From Streptomyces chromofuscus (GTDB taxonomy: Bacteria; Actinomycetota; Actinomycetes; Streptomycetales; Streptomycetaceae): DNA of 64,000 nucleotides. The position numbers and the translations under genes are program-made. The DNA lies in the NCBI RefSeq assembly GCF_015160875.1, contig NZ_CP063374.1, positions 4,653,501 through 4,717,500 of the forward strand, read 5' to 3'. This document shows, in pieces, positions 19,353 through 28,222 of this stretch. Numbering within the stretch: position 1 is the stretch's first letter; each line of letters starts with the position of its first letter. Under the pieces are notes generated by a model. It was not told the DNA's origin. It saw only the letters and a list, made by a program, of their open reading frames with translations, and made no database searches.

Positions 19353-19597
19353 GAGGTACTGCCTCACTTTCGTACGTGCGGTCCGTGCGGTCGCGGATCA
19401 CGTTACGGCCCTGGTCCCCGTCTTGGGCAGTGCATAAAACGCGAAGAAGATCCGGTTTGTCCGAGAAGGGGATGCTCGTGCCCCGACCTGCGTGCGCCGG
19501 AAGCCCGTCCCGCCGCTCCGTCACAACGACCGCCCCCCATCCGTCAGTGCGGTGAAAGCAAGGATCGCACTGGCCACTGACAACAGGAGGCGGCACC

Positions 19598-20059
19598 ATG
19601 CGGGCACGGATGAAGAACCCGGCGTACGTCCTGCCGGACGGGCTGAAGGGCATCGGCACCCTCGTCCAGGCCATCGGCGAGGGCGGGCTGGACCAGGAGA
19701 TCGCGGAGTTCGTGGCGCTGCGGGTCAGTCAGATCAACGGATGCTGCGCGTGCGTCTACGGACATGTGCACAATCTGCGCAAGGCGGGCGTGAGCGAGGA
19801 GCGCATCGCCTCGGTCGTCGCCTGGCGGCACGCTCCCTACTACAACGACGCCGAACGCGCCGCCCTCACGCTCGCGGAGACGGTGACACGGCTGGCCGAC
19901 CGGTCCGAGGAGCCGGTTCCGGACGCGTTGTGGGACGAGGTCGCCGACCACTTCGACGAGAAGCAGCTGTCGGCCCTGATCCTCACCATCTCGCTGACGA
20001 ACATGTTCAACCGCGTCAACGCGACGATCAAGGAGCCGGCGGGCACCACGTGGGGGTGA
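19598..20059 (+). CDS. AhpD-like carboxymuconolactone decarboxylase family protein
   Basis: This small all-helical protein of the CMD/AhpD fold has 153 residues. NGCCACVYGHVHNLRKAG carries the CxxC pair and downstream His that make the redox centre of AhpD-like peroxidase adaptors. An ACAGGAGG ribosome site precedes the ATG. It starts divergently from the fumarylacetoacetase gene across a 245-bp gap. A role in peroxide or organic hydroperoxide defence is likely from the family; the partner is unknown. Confidence 0.88.
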   Translation: MRARMKNPAYVLPDGLKGIGTLVQAIGEGGLDQEIAEFVALRVSQINGCCACVYGHVHNLRKAGVSEERIASVVAWRHAPYYNDAERAALTLAETVTRLADRSEEPVPDALWDEVADHFDEKQLSALILTISLTNMFNRVNATIKEPAGTTWG

Positions 20060-20112
20060 AAAGCAGACAGATGAAAGGCAGTTGGGGATGAACGGTGCGG
20101 GTGTGGTGTCCG

Positions 20113-20118
20113 TATTCT
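20113..20118 (+). promoter_or_regulatory. Possible -10 element of a leaderless HAD gene
   Basis: TATTCT ends six nt before ATG 20125, so transcription would begin at or next to the start codon. No ribosome site precedes that ATG. I see no convincing -35. Confidence 0.35.
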
Positions 20119-20124
20119 CTGATC

Positions 20125-21003
20125 ATGGCCGCACCCACCGCATATGCCGCGCGCACCGAGTACGCGCGCACCGACTACGCCCTCATCGCCACTGACCTGG
20201 ACGGAACGCTGCTGCGCGGCGACGACACGGTCTCCGACCGCTCGCTCGCCGCGCTCGCGCGGGTCTCGGCGGCCGGGGCCCGGCATCTGGTGGTGACCGG
20301 CCGGCCGGCACCGAGGGTGCGACCGCTGCTGGACGCCCTGGGCGGCGGGGGGCTCGCGGTGTGCGGGCAGGGCGCGCAGTTGTACGACGCCGGCGCGGAC
20401 CGTCTGCTGTGGTCCGTCAGGCTGGACCGGGAACTGGCCGAGACCGCCCTCGGCAAGATCGAGGCCGAGATCGGCCAGGTGTACGCGGCCGTCGACCAGG
20501 ACGGCGTCGACGGGCTCACGCTCATCGAACCGGGGTATCTGATGCCGCACCCGACGCTGCCCGCGGTGCGGGTCGGCCACCGCGACGACCTGTGGTGCGC
20601 GCCGATCAGCAAGGTACTGCTGCGGCATCCGACCCTGTCCGACGACGAGTTGGCGGCGGTGGCCCGCACGGTGGTCGGCTCGCTGGCGACCGTCACCATG
20701 TCGGGGCCGGGGACGGTCGAGCTTCAGCCGTGCGGCATCACCAAGGCGACCGGGCTGGCGCTGGCGGCCCGGCATCTGGGCCTGAGCCCGGAACAGACCA
20801 TCGCCTTCGGGGACATGCCCAACGACATCCCCATGTTCGACTGGGCGGCACACGGCGTCGCCATGGCCAACGCCCACCCCGAACTGAAGGCGGTGGCCGA
20901 CGAGGTCACCCTGTCGAACGAGGACGACGGCGTAGCCGTCGTCCTCGAGCGGCTTCTCGCCAGGGCTCAGTACGCGCCGAAGACGTTGTCGATGGAGCCG
21001 TAG
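20125..21003 (+). CDS. HAD-superfamily (Cof/SupH-like) sugar or nucleotide phosphatase
   Basis: This is a C2-capped haloacid-dehalogenase phosphatase. Motif I is DLDGTLL near residue 24, motif II is the Thr in LVVTGRP, motif III is a Lys (ITKATGL), and motif IV is FGDMPNDIPMF near the C-terminus. The product is 292 residues from ATG 20125; GTG 20095 would add ten residues. The substrate is unknown. Its last 37 nt overlap the end of the convergent transglycosylase gene. Confidence 0.9.
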   Translation: MAAPTAYAARTEYARTDYALIATDLDGTLLRGDDTVSDRSLAALARVSAAGARHLVVTGRPAPRVRPLLDALGGGGLAVCGQGAQLYDAGADRLLWSVRLDRELAETALGKIEAEIGQVYAAVDQDGVDGLTLIEPGYLMPHPTLPAVRVGHRDDLWCAPISKVLLRHPTLSDDELAAVARTVVGSLATVTMSGPGTVELQPCGITKATGLALAARHLGLSPEQTIAFGDMPNDIPMFDWAAHGVAMANAHPELKAVADEVTLSNEDDGVAVVLERLLARAQYAPKTLSMEP

Positions 21004-21455
21004 CGGTCGGCCGCGTAGTTGCAGGCGGCGGTGATGTTGGCGACCGGGTCGTACGGGTCGAACGCCGTGCCGGGCACGTGGTAGGCCGCGAAGGTCGGGT
21101 CGATGACCTGGAGCAGACCCTTCGACGGGGTGCCCTTGGCGGCGTTGGAGTCCCAGTTGTTGATGGCGTAGGGGTTGCCGGACGACTCGCGCATGATGTT
21201 GCGGTAGATGCCGTCGTACGACCCGGGGATCCCGTGCTGCGCCATGATGTCGAGCGACTGTCGGATCCAGCCGTCGAGGTTGTTCGCGTACGTCGTGACG
21301 GTGGTCGCGGCGGGGGCGGCCGTGGGCGTGGCGGCGGAGGCGCTGGTGGCCCCGATCAGCGGGAGGGCGAGCACGGCGGCGCCGGTACCGACGACGGCGA
21401 GCTTGCGGGCGATGCGGGCAGAGCGGGTGCTGCTGGGCTGACCGTTTGCAGGCAT
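20967..21455 (-). CDS. Secreted lytic transglycosylase (SLT-like)
   Basis: This is a small exported peptidoglycan hydrolase of 162 residues. Residues 1-42 are a signal peptide with a basic start and ASAA cleavage region. The mature part has the lysozyme-like core: Glu90 in RNIMRESSGNP is the expected catalytic acid, followed by NNWDSNAAKGTPSKGLLQVIDPTF and YGS near the end. A GGAGAGGAC ribosome site precedes the ATG. A c-di-AMP riboswitch in the leader controls it. Confidence 0.92.
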   Translation of the reverse strand: MPANGQPSSTRSARIARKLAVVGTGAAVLALPLIGATSASAATPTAAPAATTVTTYANNLDGWIRQSLDIMAQHGIPGSYDGIYRNIMRESSGNPYAINNWDSNAAKGTPSKGLLQVIDPTFAAYHVPGTAFDPYDPVANITAACNYAADRYGSIDNVFGAY

Positions 21456-21467
21456 GGGGGTTGTCCT

Positions 21468-21625
21468 CTCCGTCGCCTGCGAGGTGAGCTGTCGGGTTCG
21501 GGCGGGGAGGTGCCCGGCCGCGCCCTTGCGAGTGCGACTTCACCCCAAGCCGTTCCGGTGTCTGGAATAAGACGGCCGGTTCGGCGGCTTACCTGGTTCC
21601 CCCGCTCCTGCCGTGCGGTGAGTAG
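21468..21625 (-). ncRNA. ydaO/yuaA-type c-di-AMP riboswitch
   Basis: The minus-strand leader just before the transglycosylase gene has the conserved blocks of this class: GGAACCAGGTAAGCC, TTGGGGTGAA, then GCCCGAACCCGACAGCT and a GCAGGCGA closing segment near the ribosome site. In streptomycetes these riboswitches precede cell-wall hydrolase genes and respond to cyclic di-AMP, normally turning expression off. I identified it by conserved blocks and position only; edges are approximate. Confidence 0.85.
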
Positions 21626-21990
21626 TCCGTCATGGGTGGCGCGGGCGGCGGCAGGATTCGGCGTTCCGCCCGACTGGCCGGGAACGTATGCGAGAGCACA
21701 TGTCCGAAACAAGTGGTGGACATGCATATTGCGCGATTTGATCTTCGAATCGCGCTTTTGGCATGCTTGATCCTTTGCGGCAGCACAGGCTCAACTCGGT
21801 GATGCGCCAAGGCGGATCACGGGATGCCTGTGAGGAACTTGCAAAGGCGTGTGCGTGAGCCAACTCACTCGCCTGCAGAAGAATGGCAAATCGGGCAATC
21901 GGCCCAAGTGCTGCTCAAGCGGCGGCTCGTGGGGTGCGCTTGTTCCGGGTGTGATGGAAGGCGGCTTTGCTTCCAGGGGTGCAAATCGCC
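21626..21990. other. Gene-free AT-richer stretch with two inverted repeats
   Basis: I see no credible gene here. Two inverted repeats follow each other: CATGTCC-N12-GGACATG (21699-21724) and GCGCGATT-N9-AATCGCGC (21731-21755) with TTTT after it on the plus strand. The stretch probably contains the promoter of the riboswitch-controlled transglycosylase gene, which reads leftward, and marks the decayed edge of the hydrolase remnant. Confidence 0.5.
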
Positions 21991-23167
21991 CTAAAAAAGG
22001 GCAGAAAGCCCCCCGTGGTACTGGGTCCCCGACCGCGTCCGGACCGGCGGGTCCCAGCCCGACTCCAGGCGGTACGGCCGGATCGAGCGGTCCGAGCGGG
22101 TGCGGGCGCACGGCGGATCGTCCTCGCGGACGGTGTACGTGTCGACCGCGTCCTCCGAGCCCTCCGGGCCGTCGGGGGCCATCCGCGTGCCGCCGTGGCG
22201 CGGCTCGTCGAGGGCGGCCGGGTGGGCCACGCCGGGCGGCTCGGACTGCTCCGGTTCGTCGAAGCGGACGGTCGGCACGGATGCACGCGCGCGTTCCTCG
22301 GTGGCCCGGTCTCCACGGCACGCCCCGGCCGCGTCCTCGCGCGCGGAGAGGTTCATCACACCCCGTGTCACCAGGGTCGGGGTTCGTCCGGCGCCGGATC
22401 GCACCGGCTCTCGATCACCTGCCCGCGCGGCACCTGTGACGTCAGCCGCAGCCGCGCCGGCCCGGCGGGTGTGGCGTTCATGACGTGGGAGCGCAGCAGT
22501 GGCTCGGAGAGCACCCTGTCTCCTCGTGCTTCAGCCAGTGATTCCGCCGGCGCAGGACTCCGGAAGGGAAGCCGATCACCGGGCCGGGCGGGCCCGCGCG
22601 GTCCGGGTGCCGGCGTGGTCAGGGGCCGGTCAGCCGCGAACACGGTCGGACGGAGGTGCTCGCCGAGGCGGAGCAGGGTGTCGGGGTGCGGGGCGTGCCG
22701 GCCGGCCACGGCGAGCACGGCGGTTCGGATGCCGCTCGCCGTAGTCCTCGCGGACGCTGCCGTGGCGCCAGCGGTCCTCACGTTCGGGCCAGTGTGGTCG
22801 CCGCTCGGGCGTGCACTCGACGGCGAGGACGGAACCTCCCCTGTAGTGAGCGTCGTTGTCCTAGCGGTCCTCCGAGGAGCGGACCGTGGCGATCGTCTTG
22901 AATGGCTCGGCGGCTCGGGCGGCTCGGGCGCGAGGGCCGCGACACGGAGGCGCAGCCGTGGCCGGCGTACTAGAAGGTGGCGCTGGTGGTCGCGGGTGCG
23001 GTCCAGTCGGTCGGGCGGGACAGGTGGTACGCCAGGAGTACCGGTACGGGGTCGTCCGTGATCGGGCGCCCTGCGCGCGCGTACAACCGTCTTCCGTCGG
23101 GCAGCGGGATACGGAGGTCCTCGTGAGTCGTCTCGTAGGGGAAGGGCGTACGGATGTGCATGAGCAT
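21991..23167 (-). pseudogene. Decayed CocE/NonD-type (S15-like) hydrolase
   Basis: Pieces of one family appear in order on the minus strand but in different frames. The N-terminus MHIRTPFPYETTHEDLRIPL begins at 23161. A middle block with EPFKTIATV and SSEDR ends in TAG (22861), where the family has Tyr, and continues DNDAHYRGGSVLAV and WRHGSVREDY. Then come AVLAVAGRHAPHPDTLLRL, PRGQVIESRCDPAPDE, TLVTRGVMNLSARE, and DAVDTYTVREDDPPCARTRS. Only about 1.2 kb of an expected 2 kb remains, so several deletions, frameshifts and a nonsense codon have occurred. The family identification rests on recalled homologues. Confidence 0.8.
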
Positions 23168-23696
23168 GAACCCAGGGACGGCTTCAGGGGACCGGGTGCA
23201 CGGTGGGGCGCGGCCGGGGTGCGACGGCACGGTTCCCGGCCGTCCGGCCGGCCGACGCGAGCGGCGTTGCGAAGGCGGCGGTGGTCGCCGACGCGAAAGT
23301 GGTCCACTGGGCGGCCCGGGGCATCCCCTCCGGCGGAACCGCGAACATCGCGGCGTGCCCGCGTCCGGCCGGGTGACGGCGGCGGGTGGGCAGGCCCCTG
23401 GGGCGGCCGGGAAGGTCGCGGCCGGGGAGGGGCGGGCGTCGGCGGGTGGCGAGGCTCTCCGGGCCGGTGGCGACGGCGGTCCGGGGCAAGAGGCAATTCT
23501 TCCGGCTAAGGCGAGGAATACCTGCTCATATCAACTGATCAAAAACATACCCGGTCTGATCCGATACCGCCCGAGGTGTAACGGTGGGCGGCCTCGGTGA
23601 TCGAAACGTGACCGGATACGCTGACTTGAGTGAAGGCAGCGACCTATCGACATTCCGCGTAATCGCCAGTAGACACCAGCAGACAGGAGACCCCTC
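23168..23696. other. Gene-free stretch upstream of the polyprenyl synthase gene
   Basis: The part to about 23490 still reads as open frames on both strands but matches nothing I recognise; it may be further debris next to the decayed hydrolase. From 23491 to 23696 the composition becomes AT-richer (TATCAACTGATCAAAAACAT), as expected for the promoter region of the downstream gene. I cannot assign exact promoter boxes. Confidence 0.4.
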
Positions 23697-24707
23697 GTGA
23701 CCGTCGTCGGGCCGTTCGGGCTGAGCGTGCGGGACCAGGCTCTGGAAGCCGATGTCCAGGCCGGATTGGCGGCTGTCGAGGAAGGGTTGCTCGAAGCCAC
23801 CAAGAGCGAGGTCCCGTTCATCACGGAGGCCGCGCAGCATCTGGTGCGGGCCGGCGGGAAGCGGTTCCGGCCGCTGCTCGTGATGCTGACCGCCCGGTTC
23901 GGTGACCCCTACGCGCCCGGAGTCGTGCCCTCCGCCGTGGTCGTGGAGCTGACCCACCTCGCGACGCTGTACCACGACGACGTCATGGACGAGGCCGCGG
24001 TACGGCGCGGGGTGCCGAGCGCCAACGTCCGCTGGGGCAACTCCGTGGCCGTCCTCACGGGCGACTTCCTGTTCGCCCGCGCCTCGCACATCCTGGCCGA
24101 CCTCGGGCCCGAGGCGGTGCGCGTGCAGGCCGAGGCGTTCGAACGGCTGGTCACCGGCCAGATCCTGGAGACCGCGGGGCCCTCGGACGGGCGGGACCCG
24201 GTCGAGCACTACCTCGACGTGCTGGCCGGCAAGACGGGATCGCTGGTGGCGGTGTCGTGCCGGTTCGGCGCGATGATGTCCGGCGCGGACGAGTCGGTGG
24301 TGGACGTGCTCACCCAGTACGGGGAGCGACTGGGCGTCGCCTTCCAGCTCGCGGACGACGTGCTGGACATCGCCTCCGACTCCCACGAGTCCGGCAAGAC
24401 GCCGGGGACGGACCTGCGCGAGGGCATCCCGACCATGCCCGTGCTGCGGCTGCGGGAGCGGGCCGCCCGGCTGGGGCTGGCCGAGGACGTCGCGCTGTGC
24501 GAGCTGCTCGCCTCCGATCTGACCGACGACGCGCGGCACGCGGAGGCCCTGGCCGCCCTGCGGGTGCACCCGGCGCTGGAGCAGGCGCGGCGGGACACCG
24601 TGCGGTTCGCCGAGGAGGCGCGAGCGGCGCTCGCGCCGCTGCCCGAGTGCGACGCGAAGGCGGCGCTGACCGAGCTGTGCGACGCCGTGGTGCACCGGGC
24701 CGGCTGA
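23697..24707 (+). CDS. Long-chain polyprenyl diphosphate synthase
   Basis: This trans-prenyltransferase extends allylic diphosphates with isopentenyl diphosphate. The first Asp-rich motif DDVMD is at residues 94-98 and the second DDVLD at 220-224; GGKRFRPLL is the substrate-binding segment. The product has 336 residues from a GTG with ACAGGAGA upstream. A medium/large-chain product for the menaquinone side chain is the likely role, given its position between two nuo clusters, but chain length cannot be read with confidence from sequence alone. Confidence 0.92.
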   Translation: MTVVGPFGLSVRDQALEADVQAGLAAVEEGLLEATKSEVPFITEAAQHLVRAGGKRFRPLLVMLTARFGDPYAPGVVPSAVVVELTHLATLYHDDVMDEAAVRRGVPSANVRWGNSVAVLTGDFLFARASHILADLGPEAVRVQAEAFERLVTGQILETAGPSDGRDPVEHYLDVLAGKTGSLVAVSCRFGAMMSGADESVVDVLTQYGERLGVAFQLADDVLDIASDSHESGKTPGTDLREGIPTMPVLRLRERAARLGLAEDVALCELLASDLTDDARHAEALAALRVHPALEQARRDTVRFAEEARAALAPLPECDAKAALTELCDAVVHRAG

Positions 24708-25004
24708 TCCCGCACGGCAGGCTCCGGCTCGGCCGGTTCCTGTCCCGCTCCCACCCCCGTCGCGTGGACGCCTGCGACGCCCCCGTCCCCTACGGGTCGG
24801 GGGACCTGCGGTCCTGCCGTGTCATACCGCAGCAGTACGCGCGGTTGGCTCCCGGGTCTGACGCTTCTCGCCCTCCGATTTGGTCAGATGGAGACCACGG
24901 AACACACCACATCTCGCCGATCCGGGTGAGAATGGCGGCTCAGGGTGGGACCCATGCGGGGACGTGACGAGGCAGCCGCCGCCGACGACGGAGGTAAGGC
25001 ACAC
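24708..25004. other. Intergenic region before the LolA-like gene
   Basis: No gene is supported in this 297-bp gap. It ends with a GGAGGTAA ribosome site for the next gene. An AT-richer patch near 24870-24915 may hold the promoter, but I cannot name convincing boxes. Confidence 0.4.
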
Positions 25005-26222
25005 ATGGCACCGTACGAATCGGACGACACCACGGCCGTGGCGGACGCGGACGAATTGCGCGCGGCGCGGCGGCGCAGGGCCGCACGGTACGGCGTCCCG
25101 GCGGCGGTCCTGGGGGTGGCGGCGGGGACCATCGGGCTCGTTCCCGCGATCGCCGACTCCGGCAGCCCCGACCTGCCGGAGATCACCGCGCAGCAACTCA
25201 TCGAGAAGATCGCGGCGTCGGACGTGCAGCAGCTGTCCGGCACGGTGAAGATCAGCACCGATCTGGGACTGCCCGACCTGGGCGGCCTGGAGAGCGACCT
25301 GATGTCCGGCGCGACCCCGTCCGGCGGCGAGGGCTCCTCCGCCGACCCGTCGGCGAAGCTGACCGAGCTGGCCTCCGGCACGCACACCCTGCGCGTCGCC
25401 GTCGACGGCCCCGACAAGCAGAAGCTGTCGCTCCTGGAGGACGCCGCCGAGTACAGCCTGATCCGCAACGGCAAGGACGTCTGGGGCTACGACAGCGCCT
25501 CCAACGAGGTCTACCACGGCACCGCGGCCGAGGGCCCCGAGCAGCGCGAGGAAGAGGTCCCGGCCACGCCCAAGGACCTGACCGAGGAGGCGCTGAAGGC
25601 GGTCGACGACACCACGTCCGTGACCGTCGACGGCACCGCGCAGGTCGCCGGCCGGGACGCCTACAAGCTGGTCATCAAGCCGAAGCAGACCGGGTCCACG
25701 GTGGGCGCGATCAGCGTCGCGGTGGACGCGCGGACCGGGATGCCGCTGAAGTTCACGCTGACCCCGGCGAGCGGCGGCGCCGCCGTGGTGGACGCGGGCT
25801 TCACGCAGGTCAGCTTCGCCAAGCCGGCCGCGTCGACCTTCGACTTCACCCCGCCCAAGGGCGCGAAGGTGACCGAGGAGGGCAGCGTGGACGCGCCGGA
25901 GCACTCGCCGCGGCCCGAGGAGGAGGACTTCGCCAAGGGCCTGGACGGGCTGAACGTCATCGGCGAGGGCTGGACCTCCGTCGCCGTCCTCGACACCGGC
26001 GCCGAGGGCGCGCCCTCCGGCGCCGGGCGCGGTGACCTGGGCGAGATGGGCGCCGCGGGCGGCTTCCTCGGCTCCCTGGGCGACGAGGTGACCGGCAAGT
26101 TCGGCTCGGGTACGGTCTTCACGACCCGCCTGGTCAACGCGCTGATCACGGACGACGGCAAGGTCTACGTCGGCGCCGTCACGAAGGACGCGCTGGTGAA
26201 GGCGGCCGAGTCGGGGAAGTGA
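25005..26222 (+). CDS. LolA-like / DUF2092-type membrane-anchored protein
   Basis: The product has 405 residues: a basic cytoplasmic start (RAARRRRAARYG), one transmembrane helix near residues 29-47, then an extracytoplasmic domain. QQLIEKIAASDVQQLSGTVKIS and the repeated beta-strand pattern with YSLIRNGKDVWGYDSASNEV resemble the LolA/LppX-like fold seen in actinobacterial sigma-factor-regulating or lipid-binding proteins. ATG 25005 follows GGAGGTAA; an earlier in-frame start at 24945 lacks support. It lies directly upstream of an ABC transporter, so a shared envelope role is possible. Confidence 0.82.
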   Translation: MAPYESDDTTAVADADELRAARRRRAARYGVPAAVLGVAAGTIGLVPAIADSGSPDLPEITAQQLIEKIAASDVQQLSGTVKISTDLGLPDLGGLESDLMSGATPSGGEGSSADPSAKLTELASGTHTLRVAVDGPDKQKLSLLEDAAEYSLIRNGKDVWGYDSASNEVYHGTAAEGPEQREEEVPATPKDLTEEALKAVDDTTSVTVDGTAQVAGRDAYKLVIKPKQTGSTVGAISVAVDARTGMPLKFTLTPASGGAAVVDAGFTQVSFAKPAASTFDFTPPKGAKVTEEGSVDAPEHSPRPEEEDFAKGLDGLNVIGEGWTSVAVLDTGAEGAPSGAGRGDLGEMGAAGGFLGSLGDEVTGKFGSGTVFTTRLVNALITDDGKVYVGAVTKDALVKAAESGK

Positions 26223-26329
26223 ACCCGGGCCGGGTCCGGTCCGCAGGTGGACGACGGCCCCGGGCCGGAAGCCGGGGTCCGGTCCCGGGCCGCTGAGATC
26301 GGTACGTGTCCGACGCATCGGGGGAACGC

Positions 26330-27303
26330 ATGGGCGACACGTCCGTCACGGGAGCGCCGCGCGACGTCGCGGGTGAGGGCGTCATCCACACCCGCGCGCT
26401 CACCAAGCGCTACCGCGGCGGACAGCTCGCCGTCGACGGCCTCGACCTGACCGTCCCGGCGGGCAGCGTCTTCGGCTTCCTCGGTCCCAACGGCTCCGGA
26501 AAGACCACCACCATCCGCATGCTGATGGGCCTGATCGAGCCCACGTCGGGCACGGCGCACGTGCTGGGGCGTCCCATGCCCCAGGGCACCCGCGCCGTGC
26601 TCCCGCACGTGGGCGCCCTCATCGAGGGCCCGGCCCTGTACGGCTTCCTCTCCGGCCGCGACAACCTCCTGCGGTACGACCCGCCGACCCCTCCGCGGAC
26701 CCGCGAACCCGGCGTGCGCGCGTCGCGGCGGCGCTGGACCGGGTGGGGCTGGCCGCGGCCGCCGGCAAGAAGGCGAAGGCCTACTCGCTCGGCATGAAAC
26801 AGCGGCTGGGACTCGCCGCCGCCCTGCTCCAGCCGCGCCGCCTGCTCGTCCTGGACGAGCCGACCAACGGGCTCGACCCGCAGGGCATGCGGGAGATCCG
26901 CGCCCTGATCCGCGAGCTGGCCTCCGACGGCACGACCGTGTTCCTCTCCTCCCACCTCCTCGACGAGATCGAGCAGGTCTGCACGCACGCGGCGGTCATG
27001 GCGCAGGGCCGGCTGATCATCCAGGGCGCGGTGGCCGACCTGGCGGCGGGCGCGCGGGGCCGGCTGGTGGTGACCACACCGGACACCGGTGACGCGGCCC
27101 GGGTGCTCAAGGAGCGCGGGGTCGGCGATGTGTCGGTCGCCGAGGACCGGGTGACCGGGGAGCCGCCGGAGGGGGAACTCGCCGAGCTGACCGCCGCGTT
27201 GGTCCAGGCAGGGGTGCGGGTCCGCGGCTTCGGGGTGGAACGGGCGTCCCTGGAGGACGCGTTCGTGGCGCTGACGGGGGAGGGCTTCGATGTCGCCGGC
27301 TGA
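26330..27303 (+). pseudogene. ABC transporter ATP-binding protein, frameshifted
   Basis: This is a DrrA-type ATPase. The first frame (26330-26797) has Walker A GPNGSGKTT and runs to FLSGRDNLLRYD; the second frame, entered near 26681-26690, gives ALDRVGLAAAAGKKAKAYS, the signature SLGMKQRL and Walker B LLVLDEPTNGLDP, ending at 27303. One base appears to be missing after the codons for RYD. No single frame encodes the whole protein, so it is either a pseudogene or a sequence error. GGGGA precedes ATG 26330; GTG 26306 is an alternative. It overlaps the permease gene by 14 nt. Confidence 0.85.
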
Positions 27304-28168
27304 GATCGTCGGCTCCTGCCGTGGCCCGCTGTGGACCTTCGGGCTGCTGCGCAGCGAACTCGTCACCACCTTCCGGCGCTGGCGCACCCTCGCGCTGCTC
27401 GGTGTGCTGGCCGGCGTGCCCGTCCTGGTCGGCATCGCCGTGAAGATCGAGACCAGCGACGGCTCGTCCGTCGGCGGTGGCGGTGGCGGCGGAGAGGGAC
27501 CGGCGTTCATCGCGCAGATCACCAACAACGGCCTCTTCCTCGTCTTCACCGCCCTCGCCGCGACCCTGCCGTTCTTCCTGCCGATGGCCGTCGGCGTCGT
27601 CGCGGGCGACGCGATAGCCGGCGAGGCCAACGCCGGGACCCTGCGCTATCTCCTGGTCGCCCCGGCCGGCCGTACCCGCCTGCTGCTCACCAAGTACGCC
27701 ACCGCGATGGCCTTCTGCCTGGCGGCCACCCTGGTCGTCGCCGTCTCGGCGCTGACCGTCGGGGCGCTGCTGTTCCCGCTGGGCGACCTCACGACCATCT
27801 CCGGCACGCGGATCGGCTTCGCGGAGGGCCTGGCCAGGGCACTGCTGATCGCCCTCGTGGTCGCCGCGTCACTGATCGGCGTGGCGGCGCTCGGCCTGTT
27901 CGTCTCGACGCTGACCAACAGCGGTATCGCGGCGATGGCGACGACCGTCGGGCTGCTGATCACCGTGCAGATCCTCGACCAGATACCGCAGCTGCACGCG
28001 ATCCACCCGTACCTCTTCTCCCACTACTGGCTGTCCTTCGCCGACCTGATGCGCGAGCCGGTCTACTGGGACGACCTGATACGCAACCTCGGTCTCCAGG
28101 CCCTCTACGCGACCGTCTTCGGTTCGGCGGCGTGGGCGCGCTTCACGGCGAAGGACATCACCGCGTAG
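27290..28168 (+). CDS. ABC transporter permease (ABC-2 type)
   Basis: The product has 292 residues and six predicted transmembrane helices of the ABC-2 export type: one at 35-50, a glycine-rich loop near 60-70 (GGGGGGG), then five more from residue 80. EANAGTLRYLLVAPAGRTRLLLTKY is the conserved cytoplasmic segment that contacts the ATPase. It overlaps the preceding ATPase gene and would export an unknown compound. It is intact although its ATPase is broken. Confidence 0.9.
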   Translation: MSPAEIVGSCRGPLWTFGLLRSELVTTFRRWRTLALLGVLAGVPVLVGIAVKIETSDGSSVGGGGGGGEGPAFIAQITNNGLFLVFTALAATLPFFLPMAVGVVAGDAIAGEANAGTLRYLLVAPAGRTRLLLTKYATAMAFCLAATLVVAVSALTVGALLFPLGDLTTISGTRIGFAEGLARALLIALVVAASLIGVAALGLFVSTLTNSGIAAMATTVGLLITVQILDQIPQLHAIHPYLFSHYWLSFADLMREPVYWDDLIRNLGLQALYATVFGSAAWARFTAKDITA

Positions 28169-28222
28169 GACCTGGCCCGTCGGTCCGCGGCGTGACCTTG
28201 GGACGGGGACCGGCCGCCGGGG

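Noticed and set aside
21849..22439. 196-codon plus-strand frame
   Set aside because: It lies opposite the decayed hydrolase, has low-complexity composition, and shows no recognisable domain.
23184..23489. 101-codon minus-strand frame with a hydrophobic patch
   Set aside because: I considered it a permease remnant, but the similarity is too vague to support.
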